Part shown: positions 26,101-39,817 of the stretch, piece after piece
How positions within the stretch are numbered: the stretch's first letter is position 1
Layout: the number at the start of each line of letters is the position of its first letter
Assembly (NCBI RefSeq): GCF_000264995.1
Contig: NW_006767456.1
Span: 162,052 to 226,051 of the forward strand
Direction: 5' to 3'
Source: Punctularia strigosozonata HHB-11173 SS5
Taxonomy: Eukaryota > Basidiomycota > Agaricomycetes > Corticiales > Punctulariaceae
Length of the DNA: 64,000 nucleotides
Notes under the pieces: generated by a model
The model's input: the letters and a program-made list of their open reading frames with translations, nothing else
Database searches by the model: none
What the model was told of the DNA's origin: nothing
Position numbers and translations under genes: made by a program

Positions 26101-26298
26101 AGCTGATGGCTTTGCAGGTCGATGGATGATCAGGATGGCCCTATAGTTGCTGACGAAATTTATAGTGAGCTGTTCAGGAGCTACCCTTCTCTCGATTTCG
26201 ATCGAATTCCCTATGCCCTCGATGCCGCCACAAGGAAGTTGAGGAATGAAGGTGTTCCCTTTAGTCGGTGGGCAACGTACGTGCACATGGGTATATAA
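23137..26298 (+). CDS. TPR-CHAT protein (caspase-like CHAT domain)
   Basis: A large fungal protein with tetratricopeptide-like repeats followed by a CHAT domain, a caspase/separase-related cysteine protease fold. The first ~450 residues hold at least six TPR-like units of the form DLxxAIxLxxEAL, for example DLDEAISVCRKAVDLLP and DLQRAIELGREALELCP. The CHAT part keeps the catalytic pair: His in HLACHG (25845-25847) and Cys in LAACESA (25968-25970), followed by GVKSVVGTLW. The frame runs 23137-25383, then after an intron ending near 25445 it continues to 26068. The last exon (26118-26298) reads SMDDQDGPIVADEIY and ends YVHMGI. The intron before it (26069-26117, 49 nt) begins with GC and ends with AG. 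The amino terminus is missing: the acceptor-like CCCCAG at 23131-23136 suggests an upstream exon not identified. Substrate unknown; relatives are linked to cell-death-type signalling in bacteria. Confidence 0.82.
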
Positions 26299-26479
26299 AG
26301 AACAACAGGTGCAGCGCGTGCAATGTCACGTAATGGTCTGATCGAATCATAATTGCCCATGGTGCTGTCACTGAGGCTCTGAACAGTGATATCGCCTTCG
26401 AAATCGGATACTATTTGCCAATGCCTATACTTCTATGTATTTCTCAACGCTCATCTCTATGTAGTACCCCAACGAACGC

Positions 26480-27871
<1,392 letters not shown>

Positions 27872-28459
27872 GGCCGCAGAAATTTATGCTAAGGAGGTGA
27901 AGTGATACACCATCGTGGCGCAGCGGAACACTCCTTCTTGTATGCCGTCGACAGGTATTAGCAAGCACTATCGGAAGCTCATCCTTACCAAGACGAGGTG
28001 GATCGGGTACGATTCAATCGATACTTAGTAACACCATTGCCTCGCTTCCTGCCTCTTGAACCAGCAAGTTGTTGTTGGTACATAAATCTGGCCGGAAACT
28101 TCGCGGGTTCGTAACAGACGCCGACTATTCCAGCCCGCGCCGCACGCCGAACCAACCGCGAACAATGGGATGATGACGTATATAAGAGCACCAACAATCA
28201 CCAAGCAGAGAGGCGGTAGATACTTCAGTATAACGTATGTCGATGCATTGGATTTAAGGAGGCGCGGTTGGAATCAATGACAAGAGGAGCGCTCGCGCCG
28301 TTGCAACTTCGGGTCCATGCCGGGACTGTCAATGTTCACGTGACGGGAGCCAGAACTTCCGCCGGCGACCCCTTCGTGTCGGCGTTCACTCACTCAGTAT
28401 CGTGTTCGGTGGTCCAGGTCATAAGCTTTCGCTTTCGCGAGACGATAACCCGAAGGAGA
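27872..28459. other. Divergent promoter region
   Basis: Between the minus-strand flavin oxidoreductase and the plus-strand mitochondrial ribosomal protein gene. No gene recognised; open frames here have no family support. Confidence 0.4.
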
Positions 28460-29014
28460 ATGAGGCCTACTTTGGCTGTTCTATCCGGCCGGTCCGCCTG
28501 GAAAGGTATGTATCTCATTCGGATGCTCGTTCTACACGCTCATGCGTAGGCTCGGACCTTTACTACAGGACCGTACTTCGTCGCCTTCCCGAATCTGCGC
28601 GAGGCACTCGAGAACGGCACAACCATTAAGACGCAAGCCAGGTCGTGTACCATTCTGCCGAATTTCGTTGGGTCCGTATATGCATCCTGCCACCATGTTC
28701 CTGCTGTATCATGGGGCGCATGGAACATCTCGTACTGACCGCGACACGTTACAGAATCCGATTTCAGGTCCACAATGGCAAACAGTATCTGCCGGTGACG
28801 GTTACGCAGGACATGGTCGGGCACAAGCTAGGCGAGTTTGCGCATACAAAGAAGAAGTTCTCGTACAAGTAAGTCCCGCTGGCTATTTCATACGTTTGCG
28901 ACCGTGCGGTCGCGTACATTATGCAGCATATTTTTACCAGTCATATCACTCCACCAATTTCACGCTGTACTCATGCTGATTCGCTTTTTCTTCAGGCAAA
29001 CGAGGAACAAGTAG
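28460..29014 (+). CDS. RSM19: Mitochondrial small-subunit ribosomal protein S19
   Basis: Nuclear gene for the mitochondrial uS19 protein, which sits in the head of the small ribosomal subunit. Four exons, 28460-28505, 28569-28671, 28755-28868 and 28996-29014, give 282 nt or 93 residues, the usual family length. The start reads [19 protein letters not shown], with the S19 signature near [11 protein letters not shown] and [25 protein letters not shown], and the basic end KKKFSYKQTRNK. The second intron starts with GTCCGT instead of GTRAGT. The last intron is 127 nt, longer than most here, and its donor overlaps an in-frame TAA: retention would end the protein at SYK. No separate mitochondrial presequence is visible, as in other short S19 proteins. 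Confidence 0.92.
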
Positions 29015-29983
29015 AGATCCTTTGTTCCCTTCGGATTCGCATCCGGGATGCGGGGGTGACCTAGTGATCCCTACGACTGGCAGGCCTCCACACGACCAAC
29101 AGCTCGCCGCAGCGCGACGCGAGTGGTGGAAGCAACGTAGAGACCGGAGAGAAGGCATGTGCATTGATCGGGTCTGCCAACGTCCTCTTCCGCATCGAAT
29201 ACAATGTTCATGGGTAAATCCGTGTAATCATACGCAAGACGACGCATATACGCGCAGATGCGCCACATATCAATCTCTGGCCTGCGATCGTGGGCATTGA
29301 GATGCTGCTCACTGCTTCTTACTGCCTACCTCCGCCTCGGGTCATTGGCTAACGATGGCCGGCGCTCTCGGCAGTTTCTTGCAGCCAGGTAGGCTATGCT
29401 TATTGTCCCCACCATGTCACTCGCTCACTCAGCTCAGCTATAGGAGACAAGGCACGGTATTCCGTCCGTTCCGTGCCTGTGTGAGCGTCGAGAGCGTCCG
29501 TCGTCTTCTTCCGAATCTCATTTCAGTTGAGAGATTCGAAATGCGCCCTATTATCCCCGGGCTTCGACGCACCGGAGGAGCGCTGAGATTAACCTCCTTG
29601 CTTTACTCCTTCTGATCGGGGATGTGAGTGCCAGCAGCTGAGATCGTGGATCATAAGGCGTTGCCGTGGCAATCAGGCGGGGGTGATGCGCAGTGGCCAA
29701 CGCGGGATCCAAATGATCTGAGCATCGCCTCGCAGGTGCAGTTGCAAGCACCGCTGTGGCCTTGTAATCTCTCCTTGTCTCTCTCGTCCTCGACGCTGGC
29801 GCCATCGCCGAGCACATCGTCCGGCTTCATCAGACGTTCTCAGTCAGCAACCCGCCGCCTCTGTCTCACCTCCTCCGGCCCTCGGTGCCCCCGCGTTTGT
29901 TACATAGGTTGATTCCAGGATTGCGTTGGCGGTGCCCCCTCCGTCGTGCTTAGCTACATAGTATATTTTACGTCGTCTAGATC
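29015..29983. other. Intergenic region upstream of cla4 with two short hairpins
   Basis: No gene recognised. Two perfect 8-bp inverted repeats lie close together: AGGCACGG/CCGTGCCT (29450-29478, 13-base loop) and CGAATCTC/GAGATTCG (29512-29538, 11-base loop). A TATA-like GTATATTTTA lies at 29961-29970, just before the cla4 start. Confidence 0.5.
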
Positions 29984-32782
<2,799 letters not shown>

Positions 32783-34629
32783 GTGCACCACATTGATAGC
32801 ACCACCTGTTCGTCTGAACCGCGTGTATCCCGTGGGTGCAATACGTCCTGTTCTGGTGTTTCAGGTCGATCTTGGGACCCTGTCATCTCAGGGTTATCTC
32901 CTCCTCGCGCTTTATGCCGTATACGAATTTCCGTTACTGACTCATGCCTGCATGCCTCGACGCGACTGCTTTGCGTCTATGAACTGTCGCGGCTTTGGCC
33001 TGTGTTCCTTCCTTCTCTCCTCTTTACTCGTTGTCCTTTTATTTTTTTTCCGGCTTATGTCAAATGGAATTGTAGGAATTGTACGGTTTTTGGCGAAATG
33101 CTAGATACACTATTACGGACGCAGCGAAGGTGGAGGCGAAAGGTGCTTTCGCAAATCTTGTTCGATAAGTATTAACACAAGGTGATAGAAGGTCGAAGTG
33201 AGCGAGTCGTAGAGCATCGTGCTGCTGTAGCGGTCAGCTGAGTGGCTAGGCAGGTGCTGCCCATGTCGGGTCGACTTACGCGGCCGATGATTAGCACCAG
33301 AAGGCGACGTTGCCGCCGCTAGAGGCACTGAAGTCCCAGTCGGGAGGGCCGTCGTCTCGAGGTGGCTCGCTGGGGGCGTCCCGTTGCGGTTGCGGGAAGT
33401 ATATGGAGGCCGACGGAGACGACGAGAGGGACATGTACACGGAGGAGGATATATTTTCCTCGCTAGTCGGGATCATCGTTATTGTCTGAGAGACAACAAG
33501 GCGAACTGGCGTGTGGACGAAGCAATGGCGGGCTATTTGAAGGGTGATGACAATAGAAAGACCAAAGCGGCGAGACCGGCGGAATGCGACGAATCCCACG
33601 CCTGGACACAAAAACAGGTACGGTCCCGAAAATGCATGATGAGATCAGCGCCATTCAATGGAGGCCTGGGGGCGAGAGTCACGGTGCAAGACGGAGGGAC
33701 ACGAAACTCGAGCCGCTGCATCATGGAAAGTCAGATGGAACGACAGCCCTTCTAGCTGGGACGAGATGGACCGAATAGACGTGATGGGAGGCAGCATTGT
33801 GCACGAGGCAAGGTAGCCCAGATATATGTTCTCCGGACGACAATTGGGAGACAGGATCGGCTGGTACGCTTATTGTTGCGGACCGAACTCGGCGGTAAAG
33901 CCGACCAGATGCATGGGCATGCCGCAACGGGTGGAATGGATGCTATCGGAAAGCGACCGCGCCTGCTAGAAGATATTTCATGAATGCGGTCCAGATATTC
34001 GTGCCCGCCTAGCTTGCGAAGGACTAGAATGCAAGTTCTGGTTTGGTAGTTCAAGACGGTCATCGTATGCATAGTCATTGATAGCGCGACCACTGCACAG
34101 ATGCCTTGACGAATCCCTGCGTATCCCTTGAGCTTTGCAGTCAATCCATGTTATCAAGAGCGCGTTTTCGTCCCGAACGGAGTCAGCAAGTTGCTAAATG
34201 CTGCCGGAGGATGCCCACGCGATGGTGGTCAAAGACAAAAGACGCATCCCCGCACGTGGATGCGCGCGCCTTACTTACCTTCATCCATCGTGCCTCCGTA
34301 CTCACCTCTATTCTCTACGTGCGCTCGCCGTTCCTGACCCAGGTCGTATCTATGGATACGGACAATTAGGCGCGCAACAGGTAGCGGCAGCGCCCTCGCA
34401 CGACCGCCCTCACGCCCTCATTGTCTGGCCCGGACATGCCGGACGCATGGACTACGGCAGCGGACGCTGCATTGCCCGATACAATAGCACGACAAGGCGC
34501 AAAGACATAAAAGCTAGAGGTGGGACCCACACCGTTCAGAGCAATCGTACCTTGCCACTCCCCGAGCAGTCACCCCGCCGCTCAAGCAACCGCACGCCAA
34601 TTCAGCGACTTTGCTTGACATACTGCGCA
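32783..34629. other. 1.8 kb between cla4 and first pheromone gene
   Basis: The left end is the cla4 3' UTR. One minus-strand frame beginning at an ATG near 33474 encodes a 61-residue Ser/Pro-rich peptide ending FWC (stop at 33291). It is the size of a pheromone precursor but lacks a CaaX end, so it is not called as a gene. No STE3-type seven-helix receptor was found on either strand. Confidence 0.4.
34420..34513 (+). promoter_or_regulatory. Putative promoter of pheromone precursor gene 1
   Basis: ATTGTC at 34420-34425 is a possible HMG-box factor site, the type bound by pheromone-response regulators. CATAAAAG at 34506-34513 resembles a TATA box, 117 bases before the ATG. An ATTGTC also lies 150-215 bases before each of the other two pheromone genes. 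Function is inferred. Confidence 0.4.
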
Positions 34630-34767
34630 ATGGACTCGTTTGCCTCCCTCGAGATGATCCCCGTCGCATCCGCGACCGAAACCTCCTGCTCTGAATATGA
34701 GCCTCAGGACCAACTACCCATCGACTACGACTCGAAGGGCTCGTCCGGCTCCTGCGTGATCGCCTGA
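34630..34767 (+). CDS. Mating pheromone precursor 1 (CaaX lipopeptide)
   Basis: A 45-residue peptide beginning MDSFASLEMIPVAS and ending YDSKGSSGSCVIA. The C-terminal Cys-Val-Ile-Ala is a CaaX box for farnesylation, removal of the last three residues and carboxymethylation, as in basidiomycete mating pheromones. The MDSF start, acidic middle and short Gly/Ser-rich C-terminus fit the precursor pattern. The mature peptide would be about 10-13 residues ending in farnesyl-Cys and would be sensed by an STE3-type receptor of another mating type. No signal peptide is expected, since export uses a Ste6-type ABC transporter. There is no intron in the coding part; a GTATGT just after the stop may start a 3' UTR intron. 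The mature region differs from precursor 2 at only two positions. Confidence 0.85.
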   Translation: MDSFASLEMIPVASATETSCSEYEPQDQLPIDYDSKGSSGSCVIA

Positions 34768-35306
34768 ATGGTATGTATTCTATTTCCTGTGACGAACCAT
34801 CGCCTTATTGAGGATGTTCCTGGCATGCAGGCGCTCGCCGACTTCTGAACCATATGCATTTCCCTTGCTCGTGCTGAGCCATACTTCAGCTATTTGTACG
34901 CACCCCCTCTAGTCTCTCCCCGCTTAATGCCGCTGACATCGATCCTCCGCAGATCTGTATTCGTTATCGACGGACGCCCGCAACAGAGCGCAACACACTC
35001 ATTGTTTACACCACCTGATTTATCAAGAACATTGTATTCTTTGGCCGACATCACACCGACATTGTATTTTCCCAGGAGGGTAGCATAGAAAGCTCACATA
35101 AACCCCGGTCTACACCTTAGGCGACACACCTCTTCTTCGTACACCTACCTTCGATCCGCCTCTAATCGGATATTTGTACACACAATACACCTTATTTTTC
35201 GTTTTTACTATGTTCGGATGAACCGATGCGCTTGTCAAAGTTGGGTGATCATCCACACTAGCTAACAAGACCCAATTGCGACTCTACCATGGCCGAAATG
35301 TCACTC
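34768..35306. other. Pheromone gene 1 3' region
   Basis: No gene recognised. It includes the 3' UTR of pheromone precursor 1, and the convergent CNOT11-like gene ends at 35307. Confidence 0.4.
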
Positions 35307-36794
35307 TCAGTATCCGAATCCAGCCGCAGCGTTGGCAAAGATTCGATATAGCGAGTTCGCCTCCTCAAACCGTGAGTTGCTGAGCGCGAAATGCGCCATC
35401 TCGGCTGTCTCGATATCCGATGTGGGGTCGACGATCCCAAGTTTGATCAGCGAATGGTAGAACCTGCACAGCTGCGCGTGTTCCAGTTAGCCCACACGTT
35501 TCGCATATGAAAAACAGACGTTCGCACGTTTCTGACGCCTACAGCGAAGCGGTCGTCGCTAATCATACCCTCCTGCTCTTCCCTCTGAGCGCGCTCGAGC
35601 CATTCGATCGCTTCGTGGATGAACTGGCCCAGCACTTCGGCGCGGATGAGGTCCGCAACCGTGGTCTTTGCGCCGCTTGTCCCAGAGCCGGTCTGAACTG
35701 AGATGGGGGAGGTGTCCTGGAGTAACCGCCCGAGAAGGTCGTAGGTGGGGAGCGAAGGGGGTAGCAAGGAGAGCGTGGCGAGGTAGGGCGCCGGATCGGA
35801 CGAGGAAGTCAAGAGAGCGACGAAGAGAGGGTGAGCAAGCGCAGCGTTGTGAGAGACAAATGAGGGTATGTCGATCAGCGCTGCTGACAGTGGCAAGCTT
35901 GGGATGAGAGGGAGAACGAGCTGAGATACAAGCCTAGTCAACGATAGCTTATTTAATCGCGTATTGCTACTCACCCTTTGCTCGGAGAGGGTCAGCACTC
36001 GAGTAGCACCGGACTGGAGCAAGCTCAGGGCGCGAACGGCATCCATACCCAAACCTGGACTGGCTTGATTTTCTTGGTGTAATCGAGACGCTCCCGATTG
36101 CCCGATATTAGGCAAAGTAGGATGACCTTCTCGTAGTTCCTCGGCAACGCCGTGATGAGCCAGCATTCTCGGGGAATATGAACCAAGCTAAGATACGTGG
36201 TCAGATTGAATGCAGCAAGAGCAGCCTGGACGTACTCACATAGTTTCCTTCCCCTTGCAAGACCTTTGAGAGAACCCAGATGACCCGCTCGTTCACATCC
36301 TCGTTAACCGAATTACGCTCCTTCTCGAGGGTCTCCTCCAGCGTGCTCTTGAACGGGTTGAGTTCGAGCGGGTACGCCGCGTAGAGCGCGTAAAGCACGT
36401 ATGCGACCAAGACGCGTTCCTCGGCCGTCTAGCTTGGATCTCAACTGACGATCTCAGGCTGAATGCAACGGGTATTGGGATGCACCTTTGACCGGTCACT
36501 TAGAGCGGGGAGCAGGACATCAAGTGAGATCTGAAAACGTGCCATTTCCGGGACCAGCGCCATGAATGTCTGTGCGGCGGTGGAGCAGGGCGAGCTCGAC
36601 GCAGTGGCCAGAAGAGTCCTGACGGAGGATTTCATGGCTTCTAGAGACGCCCTAGCATCAGAGATCGTGGTCCTGTCGGTACTGTATACTGTCTGCATAG
36701 CGATGTCGTTGCACGGAGTCAGGATGGTTTTTGGATGAAAACGACAGGATCGGGGCGCAAGCACTGAATAGTCACGCCTACGGCGACTCGGCAT
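35307..36794 (-). CDS. CNOT11-like CCR4-NOT complex subunit
   Basis: A conserved protein resembling CNOT11, a peripheral subunit of the CCR4-NOT mRNA deadenylase complex that binds CNOT10. The visible family region includes YVLYALYAAYPLELNPFKST, then NERVIWVLSKVLQGEGN and PRMLAHHGVAEELREG. The C-terminus reads DPTSDIETAEMAHFALSNSR and FEEANSLYRIFANAAAGFGY, the pattern of the CNOT11 domain end. Several introns interrupt the gene. The start is either at 36794 (MPSRRRRDYS) or at 36698 (MQTVYSTDRTT). The second looks more natural, since the first 32 residues are not family-like. The gene lies between pheromone precursor genes 1 and 2 and may be a passenger within the mating-type region. The family assignment rests on remembered motif patterns. 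Confidence 0.65.
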
Positions 36795-37769
36795 GGTGCA
36801 AGTTGATCTTGAACTTTCAAGCTAATCTACCGTTTCTGCACTCCCTAGTCGTCGACCGCCATGCGAGGATGGACGAGTGAGGTTTCATAGTCTTTGCTCA
36901 GACCGATATCAACTATCCACAAGCTGGACTGGTGGCTGAAATGCATCATGCTGGAAAAGCCCTAGAAGGATGGCGATGGCTTCTATTTGACCGCGTTGCG
37001 TGCAATGTCTTTTGTCTTATGGAAACCTCTCCCATTGCTCCGCTCTTCTATGACTGCGCCTTGGATGGTATCAATACGACAACGCCGGAACGACCGCGCC
37101 CGGACGATGCCACTTTCGTATCCGTTCATCTCACCGCGTCGCTGATCCTCTCATGCTACTCGGAACTGGCTCGCTCATCCGTGTGGGCCTCAGACAATCC
37201 GTCTATGACGACCATGGCTTCCTCCACTCAATCTTTTTGTCTTTCCGTACCGCTGATTAAAGCCATGATCGGTCTGCCAAGCTATGTCGGCAACGTCCGG
37301 TCTGCTGATGGTCTGCGCACTATCCATGGTAGCGACTTCTGAGACACCAACAGGCTTTCGTCGAGCAAATGTGTTGTGCTGCGCTCTGCCGTCGGTGGAG
37401 TGCGTAGAAGAATATGGCATGAATCCCCGGGTTTACTCATATTCGCAATGCACCAGGGCTTGGCCGCATGCTTGACCGGTCACACAGATCTAGCTTCGCG
37501 AATCGCGAAGTCTAAGTCAACTTTAATGGACGATGATTCCATTACGCCTCCACAAAACAATAGAAACCATCGGCGGACCCTTTGGCTCCGGGGCCGTCCC
37601 TTATTGTCTTGACCGCTCCCCCAAAAATTCATGTGCGATTTTCAAGGCTTTGCCTATGGTGGCCCTCCGCCTACAGTAAGGTATAAATATGCGCGCATCC
37701 GTGCTATTAGCGCTCAGCGGACCCATCAGCTATCCTCAGCGCCATCTCGTTCATACATCACCGCTAACA
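36795..37769. other. Region upstream of pheromone gene 2
   Basis: No gene recognised. A 136-codon plus frame (36932-37342) has no family resemblance. A 20-base stretch near 36934 resembles one at 49236. It contains the putative promoter of pheromone precursor 2. Confidence 0.4.
37603..37690 (+). promoter_or_regulatory. Putative promoter of pheromone precursor gene 2
   Basis: ATTGTC at 37603-37608 is the shared hexamer. GTATAAATAT at 37681-37690 is a good TATA box, 80 bases before the ATG. An ACAATAG also occurs just upstream, near 37556. Role inferred from position. Confidence 0.45.
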
Positions 37770-37889
37770 ATGGACTCCTTCACCACCATCACCTCCTACT
37801 TCACGAGCGGATCCTCCAAGGAGTCCAACCAGGACGCTCCCATCAACTATGATTCGGGCGGCAGCTCGGGCTCGTGCATCGTCGCCTGA
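37770..37889 (+). CDS. Mating pheromone precursor 2 (CaaX lipopeptide)
   Basis: A 39-residue peptide that starts MDSFTTITSYF and ends NYDSGGSSGSCIVA. The Cys-Ile-Val-Ala end is a CaaX prenylation box. The last 13 residues before processing match precursor 1 except Asn for Asp and Gly for Lys, so the two mature pheromones should be nearly the same. No intron in the coding part. A strong TATA box lies 80 bases upstream. Like all fungal lipopeptide pheromones it should be farnesylated and exported without a signal peptide. The gene is too small for most automatic gene finders. Confidence 0.87.
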   Translation: MDSFTTITSYFTSGSSKESNQDAPINYDSGGSSGSCIVA

Positions 37890-39244
37890 AGGTCCACGCC
37901 AATGGTAATTGCAATCCCACTGCTACATACATGGCCATGCTCTAACTCGCTTCGATAGACGTCTGTGTCGCCTACGGGCTCGAGCGCCGACTTTGCTCGC
38001 CTCAGACGGCATCCCCATCGACGCATCACCATCTTCGCCTTCACACCACACCCAGTTTGGCGGCCCTCCCGTCGCGCTGTTCATCTCAGCGTCCACATTG
38101 TATCCATTAGACCGGACTATTTCGTTCCCGTTCGCCCGCATCATCGCACTTGTATACTTATGCATTCCATTATCCCCGCCGAATTATATAGAGCTCCGTA
38201 GGAGACCGTTCGAATGCGATGTAAAACTTAGTGTACTGTAGTTTTTCGACCGTAAGTTCGGCCAGACCCCCTGGGGACAGGGGACACCCTCCAAGTTCGG
38301 ACTCGTGGGAAGTTCGCGAAGTGATCCTCGGTCAGTTTAAATACTCACACGGTCAGACCATGATTCTCCCACGGTCAGTAATTGGGCGAAAAAACCGGAA
38401 GGGGACAAGGGACAAATGGGCGAATAGGTTTGGTTCGCAGGTAGGTGGAGACAGGGGACGAACTAATGGTCGAGAAACTACAGTACTATGCAGAATTACT
38501 ACCGCCAGACACTGGCAATTCATTCCGTCAGCCAGCGCAACATTCCTGGTCAGTTGTTTGATAGATGAGGTGGAATCTTTGATGACCGATCCGGATCTCC
38601 TGGCGATATTCCGAAAACGTGGACGGCAGCGGATAGACGGAAACAATTAGACGCGGCCGTGTAGGTGCGACCCGGCGCGCAAAGCACTCGCGAAGCATCT
38701 CCCAAGATGCGCACACGTGACTCCTCCTTATTGTCATTTGGCTTTGCCTCCCTTTGCTCCAACGACTGATTCACAATAAGGAGGACCGCAAAGAGCAAGA
38801 ACATCAGCAAAAGCTGCGGACATGAGCCCGAAGAACTTGCTCTGCGCCGTCTTTGCTCAGAACCATGTGAATCGGCCCGTAAGACTCAACCCGGCGGGTA
38901 CACCGGTGTGCTAGACAATTGGGGCCCTCGGCCACGACGGATGCTAGACAAAAAGCTGGGCGCAACATATTCGGCGCGGATGTGCTGTCCGTAATATACT
39001 CAACGTCCTCTGTGTGCTCACGGTCACCGAAGAGGCACTGGGCGCGTTGCCGATATAGACCTGCAAGGCACCCCGGTCCCCGAGCGCTCTATTGTCCTCG
39101 CGGATGCAAAGACAGCATCTGTTAACGTCAAGGCTATAAGTAAGGGACGCACACGTTACTCGAGACTCATCGGTCTTTCGAATCATCTCGAGCTACCGAC
39201 CCAGAGGCAGACGCACCAGCCAACCCATTACTGCTGTGCTACCA
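37890..39244. other. Region between pheromone genes 2 and 3
   Basis: No gene recognised in 1.35 kb. The motif GGGGACAxGGGACA or close variants appears three times (near 38275, 38401 and 38450). No receptor-like hydrophobic frame was found. Confidence 0.4.
39091..39140 (+). promoter_or_regulatory. Putative promoter of pheromone precursor gene 3
   Basis: ATTGTC at 39091-39096 is the hexamer shared with the other two pheromone promoters. CTATAAG at 39134-39140 is TATA-like, 105 bases before the ATG. Role inferred. Confidence 0.4.
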
Positions 39245-39370
39245 ATGGACGCCTTCACCTCCTTCACCTCGCTCCTCCCCAACTCCGCCGACTCGTCTTC
39301 GAACGGCCCTCAGATCCCAGCCGAGGAGGACCGGAACACCAGTGTACAGAGCTACTGCGTGATCGCCTGA
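39245..39370 (+). CDS. Mating pheromone precursor 3 (CaaX lipopeptide)
   Basis: A 41-residue peptide beginning MDAFTSFTSLLPNSAD and ending EEDRNTSVQSYCVIA. Cys-Val-Ile-Ala is a CaaX box. The mature part (about NTSVQSYC) differs clearly from precursors 1 and 2, so it may act on a different receptor specificity. An acidic-Arg step (EEDR) before the mature part fits the charged processing site of basidiomycete precursors. No intron is needed in the coding part; a GGTACAT soon after the stop may begin a 3' UTR intron. The gene ends about 450 bases before the 3' end of the convergent ABC transporter gene. Confidence 0.84.
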   Translation: MDAFTSFTSLLPNSADSSSNGPQIPAEEDRNTSVQSYCVIA

Positions 39371-39817
39371 TGACAGGTACATATTTTTCGTGCTCAGTGC
39401 GCCTTGCTCGAACGCTCACAACCTGTTCTGCAGATCACACTGCCTGTCAGGCAGCTGGCACGAGTCGCGACAACACTTATGCATCGAGCCGTTGCAATCA
39501 GCGATGCGCATGCGTGCAGCCAACACCTTCGATTTCTCCGCATCAACACTTTCGCATTAACCAACTGTTGTACACTACCAACATATCTTATCACTCAGTT
39601 AGAAGGGGAGGGTATATGGATTCAGGACGAATGGGATTATGAACGCTACATGTACCATGCAACCATTGTAGTCTCATGGAGCAAATGGCGTGCTGCCAGC
39701 CTAACACATTATCATGCAATGATCCTGAGTGCAGACCATAATGCCAACCGAAGGTCCAAGCCATTGATTGCGTTCGTATCACCGTATGTTTCTAACCAAT
39801 ATCAAATCATTTCATCT
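39371..39817. other. Convergent intergenic region
   Basis: Holds the 3' ends of pheromone gene 3 and the ABC transporter. No gene recognised; the 169-codon plus frame over this stretch overlaps the ABC gene's last exon and looks like a shadow. Confidence 0.4.
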
